Assembly (NCBI GenBank): GCA_030849065.1
Contig: JASAON010001646.1
Span: 1-64,000 of the forward strand
Source of the DNA: Jaenimonas drosophilae
Lineage: Eukaryota; Euglenozoa; Kinetoplastea; Trypanosomatida; Trypanosomatidae
Length of the DNA stretch: 64,000 nucleotides
Direction: 5' to 3'
Notes under the pieces: generated by a model
Databases searched by the model: none
What the model was told of the DNA's origin: nothing
What the model saw: only the letters and a program-made list of their open reading frames with translations
In this document: positions 8,567 to 18,164 of the stretch, piece after piece
Numbering within the stretch: position 1 is the first letter of the stretch
How the letters are laid out: each line of letters begins with the position of its first letter
Made by a program: the position numbers and the translations under genes

Positions 8567-10243
8567 TTAGTCTGTGGTGTTATTAACCACAAGAGCGTCC
8601 ACGTGTTTGGCTGCTGCACGAGCGGGAATGATGGCGAAGCGCATGAAGACGCCCTCATCCTGCACCTCCTCCGTCGTGCTGCAGCGTTGATGCAGAAGCC
8701 GCTCCGCCTCCGTCAGTCGCTCCACCTTCACCCGGTTCATGATGGCCTGCAGCTCCGCCAGCATAAAGGTGCAGGAGAAACTGGCCGAGAGCTTGGCGCC
8801 ATCATCACTGGTGGCGGCGGCAATGGCATGTTTGATCTCCTGTGAGTATCGCCCGCGTACCCCCAAGACGGCAATGGCGTGCTCAAGAGATGAAATGGGA
8901 GGATGTTGGCCATCCGCGCCATCGTGGCTCGGGAGTTGGTGAATAGCTTCGCCAATCCGCGCAGTTCCTGCGGCTGAACGCAAGCTCGTCATGTTTGGCA
9001 GTTGTTGTGGCATACGTGGGCAGCGGTATTGATAATCGGTGCAGCGACCACGTACGATGGACTTGAAGTTCCACATGTTTGAGCGCAACAAGGCCAAGCC
9101 AGCCTCACTACTTCCGCTGGTGTTGTTGTTGTTGTTGTTATTCCTGGCGCCACGACCACGACCGTTCCTCCCTCCACGTGCAGATCCCTGGCCCTTGGAT
9201 GGCCTGCATGCCTCGTGCATCAGCTCACGCAAGAAATTAACATCGATATCACAGTTTTCACCGCTGATCAACGCGCGACGAAAAAAACCGCCATCGCCAC
9301 GCAAACGTCGGTAGCTCCGCCACAACTGCAGCGACTGCGAGCGCAGACCATCATAATAATCACAGCCCGACAACAACATCAAGAAGACGAAGTCCATGCG
9401 GTACGACGGCAGGAGAGTACATGGCAGTGGCGGGTTCGGCACGGAACGCTCCCAGTGCTGCAGCAGCTCATGCAAGCACGTCATGCTCAACGCATCGGGA
9501 TCAATCACGGAGCAGTAGCGGTATGGGGTGGCCACCAAACACACCAACAAGAGATCCGAATCATTGCCAACGATGGAGATGGCGTCATCGTCATTATAGT
9601 TTCCGTGAGCACACGCATCGACGTAAATCTCACGAAGAAGGGCGGATATCTTCACTTCACCCTCACCATCCTGTGCGCTGCTCGAAACGATGCGGCGCGA
9701 CCACGTGGCGGTGCCATCGCGCTCCATCGCGTCGAGCACACGTGCCACGGCCAACTCACACGCCAACACAAATTCTGAGCCCGCCGTGATCTCCTCCTGC
9801 CGCAGCGGCACCTCTGCCGACATGAGGGGTGCAGAGAAGATGGCATCGAGCTCATCCTTCTTGGCCGTGGCGCTGCTCCGCGGTGGCGCCTGTGGTGGTT
9901 GTGCGGCCAAGGATTGGCGGCGCTCCTTCTGCGTCCGCCACTTGGCCATGGGCGAGACGCCATCAAAGACCAACGCCAACGTTCCGCCCTGAGGAGGTGC
10001 GTAGGCCAGCAGCCGTCGCAGGCTCTGCTCCACGGCGTGCAGCGTGGCACGTGTGTTCGGGCTGCGGCTGTTGTAGGCGCCATGAATCAGCGCATTCATA
10101 TCAAACAAGAGATGCCGTGGCCTCAACGGGTAAGGCGCATCATCACCTTCATCATCATCCTTCTTGTGGTTGTGTTTGGTCTTGTGCGCGGCGTATTGGA
10201 TGCCGTGGTCCTCCACGTACTTCCATAGCCCCGACGTGCCCAT
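8567..10243 (-). CDS. XRN-family 5'-3' exoribonuclease, short form
   Basis: This 558-residue protein carries the N-terminal catalytic module of XRN 5'-3' exonucleases, which degrade 5'-monophosphate RNA. Conserved metal-binding positions are visible: LLFDMNALIH (Asp48), LVFDGVSPMAKW (Asp94), the EGE-K signature in DGEGEVKI (about 192-199), GNDSDLLL (Asp228, Asp230) and SGCDYYDGL (Asp295). The start MGTSGLWKYVEDHG replaces the usual MGVPKFFRW-type opening. The protein ends soon after a Gly/Arg/Asn-rich low-complexity stretch (about 350-400) and lacks the long C-terminal region of XRN1 and XRN2, so it is one of the smaller kinetoplastid-type paralogues. The ATG at 10243 follows a TTCAG by 5 nt. 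The RNA substrate and cell compartment are not evident. Confidence 0.75.
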   Translation of the reverse strand: MGTSGLWKYVEDHGIQYAAHKTKHNHKKDDDEGDDAPYPLRPRHLLFDMNALIHGAYNSRSPNTRATLHAVEQSLRRLLAYAPPQGGTLALVFDGVSPMAKWRTQKERRQSLAAQPPQAPPRSSATAKKDELDAIFSAPLMSAEVPLRQEEITAGSEFVLACELAVARVLDAMERDGTATWSRRIVSSSAQDGEGEVKISALLREIYVDACAHGNYNDDDAISIVGNDSDLLLVCLVATPYRYCSVIDPDALSMTCLHELLQHWERSVPNPPLPCTLLPSYRMDFVFLMLLSGCDYYDGLRSQSLQLWRSYRRLRGDGGFFRRALISGENCDIDVNFLRELMHEACRPSKGQGSARGGRNGRGRGARNNNNNNNTSGSSEAGLALLRSNMWNFKSIVRGRCTDYQYRCPRMPQQLPNMTSLRSAAGTARIGEAIHQLPSHDGADGQHPPISSLEHAIAVLGVRGRYSQEIKHAIAAATSDDGAKLSASFSCTFMLAELQAIMNRVKVERLTEAERLLHQRCSTTEEVQDEGVFMRFAIIPARAAAKHVDALVVNNTTD

Positions 10244-10422
10244 CACCGCTGAATGTGGCACAACAACACTCGCAACGTAGAAATGAAAAGATACGAGCAT
10301 GAGTACATGAATGTGTGTGTGGGGGGGGAGGGAGTATCTCATTCATATGGATGCGTTCGAGGCACCAACCATGTGTTTCTGTGTGTGTGTGTCTGTGGTG
10401 AAGCATAGAGCAGGTGCTGCCA

Positions 10423-12087
10423 TCAGCTCATCTCCAGAGAGATCTCTCGTAGTGCCTGTTGCGCACTTGTCTCCAGCGATGATTTGATGATGCATGAGGT
10501 CAGCCACAACAACGGCCTCAGGTGGCACACATTGGTGGAGATGCTCATCGAGCCCACCGTCACCTTGGCCTTCTGCAAACACAACTGCAAAGAACCCGTG
10601 GCCCACAACTTCAGCACCAACTCACCACAAATGACAACATCCTTGGCACCAACGTAGAGCTTGCCACGTGTGGCATCGCACGAGTAGCCGGACTGCGCCA
10701 TTTCTTCATCTCCCGTCTCGCGCAGCACCGCCTCCCACTTCTCCGCCTTGGCCTCGCTCAGGTAGGCGAAATCAATCTCCATCAGCTCCACGCACGATGC
10801 CACCAGCCTCACCGCCAACTTTTCCTTGTCATCCGTGGGTGCGTAGGTGCATCGCGGTACGTCAAAGGTGAGTGCGCCAATGGTGATGGGCCCGCAGGAC
10901 AGACGTTTGTGGCCAAAGAAGGAGATGCGTTGCTCATCCACGTACGGCAGCACCACCGAGCCCGTCAAGGCTCGCGCACACACGGGCAACAAACGCTCCA
11001 GCAACAAGGGCGCACGATCCACCATGGAGGGGCAGTAGCGATTGATGAAGGCCACCACATCATGTTTGGTGCTCGCACTGACATCATTGGCTCGACGAAT
11101 GGCATGCACGAAGCTTTGCATCTTCATGAGAACACGGCTCCAGTAGCTCTTGCGTTCCGCCAAGGCGGCCAAGTAATCCGGTGCGATGATGTGTTGGTTC
11201 GGTGAGTAGGTGGAGAAGGATGTGGTTGGCATCGATGGGCAGCCCCAGCCCACCTCTACGGCAGAGATGGGCTCCACCTGGGGGCGCAACAAGTCTGCCG
11301 TGATGAAGGAGCCATCATCATCATCTTCATCATCATCGTTGTGCAGGCGGTTCAAGCGAATGGGAGTTGGGGAGCTCCCCGAGGATGCCTCCAACAAGTG
11401 TGGTGGCATCGAGAGGTCCTCCATGGAGCTTGTGCTGGTGTCATGGGCGCTCAATATGGTGCGCTCCGCAAACAAGATGCCAGAAACACGTGGCGCCCAG
11501 CGCATGATGGGAGCAGGAAAAACATCGTGTGCCACAAAAAGTCGGGCCGAGGCACGCAGCGACGCCTCCACACACAAGATCCAACGCCCAAGTGGCAGTG
11601 GTGATGGTGAGCTGGCAAGGCCACCGACGACAGACTCTGTGCGTAGTGGCAGTGCCTGGTGCGCGCACGTTGAGGCGGACGCACATGGTTGTAGCACCAC
11701 CTCATCCCACCGGCTCGTATCCACCACAAATGCGCCAACGTTGGCGTTGAAGTCTTCCCAGCCCGACAAACGCCTCAACTTGGCACGGCGTTGAAGAGCG
11801 GCGTTGCGGTGCAGAAGATGTGCGGCAACACCGCTGAAAACATCCACATCACGCCGCACCTTGGCGCGGTGTTCGTTGAGCTGATACGTGGCGAAGGAGG
11901 CGCTCATCACGTCAGGGTTCAGGGCGGCATAACCGTGGCGCTCCGCCTCCTCCTGCGTGCGATCTTCATGGCCGAGCTCATTCAGTTGTTGTTGGGTGGC
12001 GTAGGGGAAGAGAGCACGAAGATAGTGGGAAAAATCCCGTGCTTCTGTGGCTGTTGAGAGGTGTTGGCCACCGCTGCTGCAGCTCAT
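10423..12087 (-). CDS. Hypothetical protein, 554 aa
   Basis: I do not recognise this protein. It has no presequence, signal peptide or membrane helix. An acidic Asp/Glu run (about 250-260) separates an N-terminal helical and variable half from a better-conserved-looking C-terminal half. That half contains alternating hydrophobic strands (ITIGALTFDVP, GELVLKLW, AKVTVGSMSIST) and ends in an amphipathic helix. The strand pattern with a closing helix is loosely reminiscent of lipid-binding TULIP proteins, but too weakly for a call. The frame is long, uses synonymous codons like its neighbours, and has an ATG shortly after possible AG acceptors, so I take it as a real gene. Confidence 0.6.
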   Translation of the reverse strand: MSCSSGGQHLSTATEARDFSHYLRALFPYATQQQLNELGHEDRTQEEAERHGYAALNPDVMSASFATYQLNEHRAKVRRDVDVFSGVAAHLLHRNAALQRRAKLRRLSGWEDFNANVGAFVVDTSRWDEVVLQPCASASTCAHQALPLRTESVVGGLASSPSPLPLGRWILCVEASLRASARLFVAHDVFPAPIMRWAPRVSGILFAERTILSAHDTSTSSMEDLSMPPHLLEASSGSSPTPIRLNRLHNDDDEDDDDGSFITADLLRPQVEPISAVEVGWGCPSMPTTSFSTYSPNQHIIAPDYLAALAERKSYWSRVLMKMQSFVHAIRRANDVSASTKHDVVAFINRYCPSMVDRAPLLLERLLPVCARALTGSVVLPYVDEQRISFFGHKRLSCGPITIGALTFDVPRCTYAPTDDKEKLAVRLVASCVELMEIDFAYLSEAKAEKWEAVLRETGDEEMAQSGYSCDATRGKLYVGAKDVVICGELVLKLWATGSLQLCLQKAKVTVGSMSISTNVCHLRPLLWLTSCIIKSSLETSAQQALREISLEMS

Positions 12088-12237
12088 GATGCACGTACCT
12101 CCTGCCTTGGACTAGTAACAAGAAGAAGAGATGATGATGATGATGTATGTGTGTGTAGGAGGTGTTGGGTATGCAAGATGATGTTGATGGTTGTTTCACG
12201 AAGATGATGATGATGATGTCGGTCAGGAGCAGAAAAT

Positions 12238-15200
12238 TTACGTCTTCAGGTGTTTGTGTTGCAAATGAAGTAGCCAGCCATCCTGCATGCGTTGCTGGGC
12301 TGCGTGTGTGCGGAGCTGCCGTGATGAGGGTAGGCGCTGTTGTAGTTGGTGCATGAGATGGGATGCTTCATGGAGTACGTCGGCAAGATGATGATGATGA
12401 TGATGATGTGGTCGTGCATCTAAATCTGTGGTGGCTGAGGATAATTGGGCACCTGAGATCATCTTGGCGATTTGATCTGCGCTCTCCAGCAACTTTCGTT
12501 CAGTGGCAGCACTCACGACGATGGAGGAGGGCGTTGTGTGGCCAACATCATCTCTCAGCCTCCTTGGCACTACCAACTCCACGAGGAGGTGCAGCATCAA
12601 CACGAAGACGCCAACACCAACAATGGCAGTGTAGGATGATGATGATGATGATGTACGTCCCAACATGAGCAACATGTGTGGCAGCACATGAAGCTCCAAC
12701 ATACACAAATACCGCTGCAACAGGACGGCATTCAGGGGATGTACGTCAACGGAGGACGTTGTGTGCGTTGGCGCACCAAACATCTTCTCCAGCCCATCCA
12801 TCACCTCGCCAAAGCACGCGTGAAGATGGCGGTGGTGGCACACATCCTCGTCATCCACGAAGGTCATCCGTTGTGCCGTGGGATGCAACGCACCCACCGC
12901 CGTGTGTAGTACATCCAACAGTCGCACACGGTCATCATGAATGACATCTGCGTTGAGATGGCGGTAAGGGCAGAGATGCATCAGATGCCTCACAACGTAG
13001 TGGGCCACCTCCGCCATGTGTGCTGCATGTGTGCCGCCATCATCATGGTAGTACATGCCGCGAACAAGATGCAGCACACCAACGTACATGAGTGCTCCAC
13101 AAATCTCGTTGAGCTGTGAGCATGATGAAGGTGATACAGTGGCCACATCAACTACACGATGTAGCAAATGACACGTTGGCACCAATCCGCACACATCATC
13201 TTCTCGTCGCATGAGTTGGTGGTGGCGAAGGTATCGCTGCACGCCACACACAATGCGATGTGCCTGGATAGATAACACGTACATGTGCTGATTATCCAAA
13301 TGCTCAACAAGAAGATGCTCCGCCATCAATGCTCGCACGGTATGCCTCCACCACATGAGCCTGTGCTGGCGCTGTTCGTCGTTCCCTCCTCCCACGATGA
13401 TGTACCGCAGCCGCCACAACAACTCCTCCACGCGCTCGAGATGATCATCATGCCACTCACCTTCATCAACGTGTTGCAGCCAATTGTGCAGGAAGGTTTC
13501 ACGTGGGGATGACGCTGGATGCATCAATGTTCCATCTGAGCTGGACAGAAACCGCTGATTGCACCACGCGTGCGATGATTTCGTTGTTGTTGTTGTGCTC
13601 AGCTCCCAGCCACGACCACGTAGAGGCTGCTTCAGGGTTGTACCACCATGCAGCCACCACTGAGCGACCACATCATCATCGTCATCTCCTGGTGTTGCAT
13701 GAGTGTTGTCATGGTGCAAGAGCGGGCACCACCGCAACACACTCGCCACCAAGGAGATGATTGCGGCTGACGTTGATGTGCATGATGGCGCCAACATCTC
13801 CGGGCGTGGCAACATGATGCAATCACGAAGAAGTGGCACAACGTGTTGGGCAAAGCTCATCGCTGTGGTGTACGTCACGTGCAGTGATGTGTTGCGTCCT
13901 ACACCACACGCGAATGCTGATGATGCAGAAGTGTGCAGGCGCCAATCTATGCCAACGCGCTCAATCGCAACGTGAAGGACGTGCGCAAGGGGTTCAATCA
14001 GTGATGAGCAAAGAAGATGCGTCAGCCAACGCCGACGCAGCGCATGCATCTCTTCTTCACGTTTGGTGGTGCATGTTGTTATAATGATGATGATGTGTGC
14101 CACAGCCACGTCATCATCATCATCATCATCACGTTGACGTACTCCATGGACATTCATTCGCGTGAGAGCAACGCTAGTCAGACGCAACAATCTCAGCCAC
14201 ACAACATTGGCCACCTCCATCCACGACTCCACGCTCCGTGTGTTGTGCGCCACGGTGCCAACGCTGCAACAAACACGTTGATGCAGCCATGGCACGAGAC
14301 CATCCATCATCATCAAGAGAAGCTGCCAATGTTGGCGGAGCTCCACCATCGTGGGTCCATAGCGCTGGCGCACTCGATATCGCTCATCCGCATCTACGTC
14401 ATCTGCACCACCATCATCATCATCATCATTCTGCGTACGTAGCCAACATAACCATGCATCGCGCAAGCTCTCCATCAGCGGCAACAGCGTGTGCGTGCGC
14501 GTGTGCGTGCGTTGGGCATCTCGACCTGCACACGATGCCTCCATCGCGCTCATGTGCGCATCATCAGCAACACAAAAGAGTTGAAGGCAGCTATGAAGCA
14601 TACGCGTAACGTTTGTGTTCCACGAGCATCGATGTTGTTGTTGGCGCACATGTGTAGTGACGTGGTGCTCAAGCACACCGCAGTAGTTCTCGAGACGTTG
14701 GAAGCAGCAACAACATGATGTGGTTGTGCGACGTGAGAGGTGATGAACCAGTAAAAGTGCATCTGCGCAACCATCATCATCATCATCATCATCATCATCA
14801 CTTGGATCATGAGAAGGACGTTGAGGAAGGATGCGCAACACGGCCTTCTCCCACGGTCGTACCACCGTTTTGCATCGATGGCCATCGCAACTTACAAAGC
14901 AGAGATGAAGCGCACTCACCATGTGCGGGGTACAACGGCGTACATCCACGCACATCCATAAACGCTGAAGAAGTTGTTCTGCAGCATCGGCACCATGACG
15001 GCAATCATCTTCTGGAGTCATGGATTGGCGTCGAGCCACCAGAGGCCACGCTGCCAACCACTCAAGCATCGCCGGCACATCATCATCATCGTCCTTCTGA
15101 CGTGTGTGTTGCTGCAACCGCTGATATCCATGCTTCATGATGTTGGTGTGTAGAGCTCGACGGAGGGCCAGCTCATCTGCTCGATCACCTCCTCGGTCCA

Positions 15201-15909
15201 TCTGCCGCCACACCAATTGTGCCACACGCACACTCTCTCGTGCCGTGAAGGCGTGCGCAGCAGCAGCAACATGATGCATCAACCAAGACATGGCGCTCAA
15301 GGGCTGTTTAAGCTCATGAAAAACGTGGGCGTACACCTCCATCACGTAGAGCACCGTGGATGCAGAGGTGCTGAGTGTACCTACTGCACATGAAGATGAT
15401 GATGTTGTTGTTGTTCTTGATGATGATGATGATGAATGTGCGTCGCCCAACACCGATTCCGCACTAAGAAGAAATGCGTGGAGCGTTCGTTTGGTGTGGT
15501 AAATGGATATGATGCGGCACATGCGTGCAACATGATGGAGCATCTCAACATCTGCGTCATTCTCTGATGATTGTGGTACATCGCGTACACGTCTCAGCCA
15601 CAACTTCATGATGTGTGCCGTGAAGATTGTGCTCGAGAGCCCGGCAATGGAGCAGCCATCAAAAAGAGTTGCCAAGTCAGTGGCGGTGTAGCTGCTCAGC
15701 TCCGGCACACATCCATGCGCAAGACGTGAAACATCTTCACACGGTAGCACACGAAGAAGTGCCAAGGCCTTGATGGATTCGCTCGCATCACGTGGCTTGT
15801 AGTAGCGCATCATCAACGTGGCACGTCGCACGAGAGCGTCGAGCTGCCACGATGAGGAGATATCAGCTCCTCTTCTCCAAAAGTGAAGGCCCCTCGTGGC
15901 GGCAATCAT
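12238..15909 (-). CDS. Large helical protein with poly-Asp/His runs, probably mitochondrial
   Basis: This 1223-residue protein is not recognised. The N-terminus (MIAATRGLHFWRRG) is basic and looks like a mitochondrial presequence. The first 120 residues form short helical units with recurring leucines (LVRRATLMMRYYKP, IKALALLRVL, LATLFDGCSIAGLS), similar in style to FASTK/OPR-type helical-repeat RNA-binding proteins. The rest is helical and very rich in His, Cys and Met, broken by runs of Asp, His, Ser and Ile that correspond to (GAT)n, (CAT)n and (ATC)n tracts. A role in organelle RNA metabolism is only a guess. The frame stays open through all repeats, so their lengths are multiples of three and the gene is probably functional. 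Confidence 0.6.
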   Translation of the reverse strand: MIAATRGLHFWRRGADISSSWQLDALVRRATLMMRYYKPRDASESIKALALLRVLPCEDVSRLAHGCVPELSSYTATDLATLFDGCSIAGLSSTIFTAHIMKLWLRRVRDVPQSSENDADVEMLHHVARMCRIISIYHTKRTLHAFLLSAESVLGDAHSSSSSSRTTTTSSSSCAVGTLSTSASTVLYVMEVYAHVFHELKQPLSAMSWLMHHVAAAAHAFTARESVRVAQLVWRQMDRGGDRADELALRRALHTNIMKHGYQRLQQHTRQKDDDDDVPAMLEWLAAWPLVARRQSMTPEDDCRHGADAAEQLLQRLWMCVDVRRCTPHMVSALHLCFVSCDGHRCKTVVRPWEKAVLRILPQRPSHDPSDDDDDDDDDGCADALLLVHHLSRRTTTSCCCCFQRLENYCGVLEHHVTTHVRQQQHRCSWNTNVTRMLHSCLQLFCVADDAHMSAMEASCAGRDAQRTHTRTHTLLPLMESLRDAWLCWLRTQNDDDDDGGADDVDADERYRVRQRYGPTMVELRQHWQLLLMMMDGLVPWLHQRVCCSVGTVAHNTRSVESWMEVANVVWLRLLRLTSVALTRMNVHGVRQRDDDDDDDVAVAHIIIIITTCTTKREEEMHALRRRWLTHLLCSSLIEPLAHVLHVAIERVGIDWRLHTSASSAFACGVGRNTSLHVTYTTAMSFAQHVVPLLRDCIMLPRPEMLAPSCTSTSAAIISLVASVLRWCPLLHHDNTHATPGDDDDDVVAQWWLHGGTTLKQPLRGRGWELSTTTTTKSSHAWCNQRFLSSSDGTLMHPASSPRETFLHNWLQHVDEGEWHDDHLERVEELLWRLRYIIVGGGNDEQRQHRLMWWRHTVRALMAEHLLVEHLDNQHMYVLSIQAHRIVCGVQRYLRHHQLMRREDDVCGLVPTCHLLHRVVDVATVSPSSCSQLNEICGALMYVGVLHLVRGMYYHDDGGTHAAHMAEVAHYVVRHLMHLCPYRHLNADVIHDDRVRLLDVLHTAVGALHPTAQRMTFVDDEDVCHHRHLHACFGEVMDGLEKMFGAPTHTTSSVDVHPLNAVLLQRYLCMLELHVLPHMLLMLGRTSSSSSSYTAIVGVGVFVLMLHLLVELVVPRRLRDDVGHTTPSSIVVSAATERKLLESADQIAKMISGAQLSSATTDLDARPHHHHHHHLADVLHEASHLMHQLQQRLPSSRQLRTHAAQQRMQDGWLLHLQHKHLKT
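14772..14801. repeat. (CAT)n trinucleotide run inside a gene
   Basis: About ten CAT/ATC units lie in frame within the 1223-aa gene and encode a run of aspartates on the minus strand. Similar runs recur in that gene near 12390, 12640, 14110 and 15420. Confidence 0.85.
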
Positions 15910-16053
15910 CCTTCACACAATGATGATGGATGGCGTACTCGTCTGACCAAGAGGTGGGAGGTGTACGTATGTGTGTGTATGTGTGAAGGACCAAGAATGA
16001 AGCAGAAGTAGGCATGATGATGCTTCAGGTATCTCCCCACAACCCCACATGGG

Positions 16054-16656
16054 CTACTTGATGCGTGTGAGAACGAGGGTGGATGTTGGCACCGCCACAA
16101 CATCGTACCTCCAACGTTGTTCCTGTGCGGCGGCATCTTTGGAGCGCTGCTCACGTGCCTCATCCGCCGTCACGCCACCCTCCACGTGCGTTAATAAGCT
16201 CGGCAACAAGGAAGATGAAGATGCACTGCCCTCAGCATTCTTCGTTGTGGCTGTGTTGGTGTTGTTGTCCGTGACGTGCAGCACGGCGGTGTTGGTGAAT
16301 GGTGCGGCGTGATTGACCCACTTGCCAGAAAAAATGATTTCGTTTTCCTCCTCCGCGTTGAGCACGATGATTGGTGCATCGGTGGCGAGGGTGCCGCTCA
16401 CCACATGCAAACCTGCGGGATGAAAGCTGTGTTGTGTGCTGCCATCGTCGTGTGTTGTGGCAGCCTCGCACACATGTGCGTTGATGAAGTGGTCAAAGCA
16501 TGGAAAGCGCAGGAGAACGAAGGACTCCTCCACATCCTCCACCACCTCTTCCACGAGATGGCGCGATGGAGATGAAGATGTACGTCGCGAACGCTGCAGC
16601 GGAGGTGCCGAAGATGGCAGCGATGGGCTCCCTCGTTTGCGTGTTTCATTCTTCAT
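16054..16656 (-). CDS. TFIIIC subunit 6-like protein (tau-55/GTF3C6 beta domain)
   Basis: This 200-residue protein starts with a basic Ser/Pro/Arg-rich segment and then has a compact domain (about 40-200). It resembles the TFIIIC_sub6 domain of yeast Tfc7 and human GTF3C6, the small beta-barrel subunit of the RNA polymerase III factor TFIIIC. The matches are an acidic lead-in (EEVVEDVEESFVLL), a core reading ATDAPIIVLNAEEENEIIFSGKW (compare the family pattern of D-x-P-I-hydrophobic then F-x-G-x-W/Y), a second half ending in VLHVTD, and a final strand RWRYDVVAVPTSTLVLTRI that fits the family's closing strand. An Asn/Thr and Ser insert sits between them. The ATG at 16656 follows a pyrimidine tract and CAG. 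A longer frame reaching 16857 would overlap the TatD stop codon and is rejected. Confidence 0.45.
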   Translation of the reverse strand: MKNETRKRGSPSLPSSAPPLQRSRRTSSSPSRHLVEEVVEDVEESFVLLRFPCFDHFINAHVCEAATTHDDGSTQHSFHPAGLHVVSGTLATDAPIIVLNAEEENEIIFSGKWVNHAAPFTNTAVLHVTDNNTNTATTKNAEGSASSSSLLPSLLTHVEGGVTADEAREQRSKDAAAQEQRWRYDVVAVPTSTLVLTRIK

Positions 16657-16803
16657 CTTGGAAAATATTGGTGGTGTATCTATGATTCTTCGTACTGCTG
16701 ATGTTGGCAAACGGAGAGGAGAGGATGATGATGATGCTACGGAAGGTGCGCACACACGCACTCCCGATGATGAATGAAAAGGGCGCATGAAGATCATTGC
16801 CAC

Positions 16804-16829
16804 GTTGTTGTTGTTGTTGTTGTTGTTGT
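16804..16829. repeat. (GTT)n trinucleotide run
   Basis: Eight or nine GTT units lie between the TatD stop and the TFIIIC6-like gene. This is probably the 3' UTR of TatD or the 5' flank of the next gene. Confidence 0.8.
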
Positions 16830-16853
16830 GTGTGAAAATTCTTGGCAGATTCA

Positions 16854-17936
16854 TCATCGCGCCTCGCCGGCATTGCTCAACAAGTGAAACAATGACGTGC
16901 AGTTGGCGTACAGCAGCGCCACCAGCTCCTCACGCGTCATGGGCGGCGGCAACAACTCCGACGCCACACCCTTTCGCCGTTGATCCTCCACCGTTCCCAG
17001 GTAGGCCTCCATCACCTGCACCACGTGGCATGGCTCATTGCGACGCTCAACGCACGCACCCGCCACAAATTTTTTGGCCTTGTGCGTGGCAAAATGTGTG
17101 TGAATGAAGGCATGGCCGTAGTCCTGACGGCGTACGTCGCACCACGGGGCGTCAGACTCCAGCATCAAACGTGTTGGCGGAATCTGGCAGATTTGCCGTG
17201 CCACCTCCTCATCTCGAAACGCGCTGCCGTTGATGCTCAGATACAAGCCCAGCTGCAACAGGCCACGTTGCTCGTCCAGGCTGCCATTGAAGCTATGCAA
17301 AACGCCCGTGATGGGAGTTTGCATCTCCTCCAGCACACGCAACACACGCAGGCCACAATCACGTGAATGGAGCAGAAAAGGAAGGCCAAGTGGGGCGTAG
17401 GCCTCCAGCTGAAGACGAAAGAAGCGCTCCTGCACATCATCGGGGCAGCATGAGAGCTCTGCTCCATCGAGGCCAACCTCGCCAACCGCCACAACAACAT
17501 CGCGATTCCTGTGGATGAGCTCCACGAGGTAGGCCAGACGTTCTCGGCAGAAACGCTCCGCCTCTTCGGCATCTGTTGGCGGAGCCACAATGCGTGGGGT
17601 CATCATGGCCGCATCGGTGGCGGCGAACGCATCCACCTCCTCCACATTCAATGACTGAAAAAACTCACACGAATGTGCCGGATGTACGCCAACGGTACAG
17701 CGCAAGTGACGATGTGGGTAGCGGCGGCAGAGTGCCACTGCCTTGGCACATTGATGCAGATTGGTGCCCGTGATGATGATGTTGCCCACGCCACTGGCCT
17801 CGGCACGATCGAGAACTGAGGCGAAGTCATCGTTGTGCAAACGCTGGCCCGACCAACCAACGCCGCGAAAGACGCAATCCGTGAGATTGGCGGCAACATC
17901 CACCAGATAAGGTGCAGAACGCGTGAGGGAGGCCAT
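16854..17936 (-). CDS. TatD-family metal-dependent deoxyribonuclease
   Basis: This 360-residue TIM-barrel hydrolase of the TatD family (TATDN1-like) cleaves DNA and has been linked to apoptotic DNA degradation and repair in other eukaryotes. It opens with LVDVAANLTDCVFRGVGW, matching the eukaryotic TATDN1 start, although the usual metal-binding His-x-His is degenerate there, as in other TATDN1-type proteins. Further landmarks are VGVHPAHS, GEVGLDG with its metal-binding Glu, FLLHSRDCG, GVLHSFNGS and LESDAPWCDVR. Length is somewhat above the bacterial norm (about 260-300) because of insertions. The chosen ATG at 17936 follows a CCTCCTCCTCACCTCAG tract; the open frame above it is a translated (GAT)n repeat. 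Confidence 0.88.
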   Translation of the reverse strand: MASLTRSAPYLVDVAANLTDCVFRGVGWSGQRLHNDDFASVLDRAEASGVGNIIITGTNLHQCAKAVALCRRYPHRHLRCTVGVHPAHSCEFFQSLNVEEVDAFAATDAAMMTPRIVAPPTDAEEAERFCRERLAYLVELIHRNRDVVVAVGEVGLDGAELSCCPDDVQERFFRLQLEAYAPLGLPFLLHSRDCGLRVLRVLEEMQTPITGVLHSFNGSLDEQRGLLQLGLYLSINGSAFRDEEVARQICQIPPTRLMLESDAPWCDVRRQDYGHAFIHTHFATHKAKKFVAGACVERRNEPCHVVQVMEAYLGTVEDQRRKGVASELLPPPMTREELVALLYANCTSLFHLLSNAGEAR

Positions 17937-18055
17937 CCAGCTACACCTAATAATGTGTGAAGGTGTGTTGCTACAACACAAGTGCTGAGGTGAGGAGGAG
18001 GGAGAGATCATTGGTGCATGTCTTGGACCTTCACTGCGGTGGAGGCACGTACATC

Positions 18056-18083
18056 CATCATCATCATCATCATCATCATCATC
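18056..18083. repeat. (CAT)n microsatellite upstream of TatD
   Basis: A 28 bp CAT/ATC run lies in the short gap between the TatD start and the Sec6 stop. Read on the coding strand it gives a false poly-Asp extension of TatD. Confidence 0.85.
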
Positions 18084-18164
18084 GTCATGTGTTTGTGTAT
18101 GTTGTGTAGCAACAATGTGGCCAGAAACAGCTTCAACATCACCAACATGCACGTCCATGTGCGT

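Noticed and set aside
16656..16857. N-terminal extension of the TFIIIC6-like gene with an Asn run
   Set aside because: It would overlap the TatD stop codon, encode a translated (GTT)n repeat, and a pyrimidine tract with CAG lies inside it.
17937..18158. Poly-Asp N-terminal extension of TatD
   Set aside because: The extension is a translated CAT microsatellite upstream of a good acceptor; the TatD domain begins at the chosen ATG.
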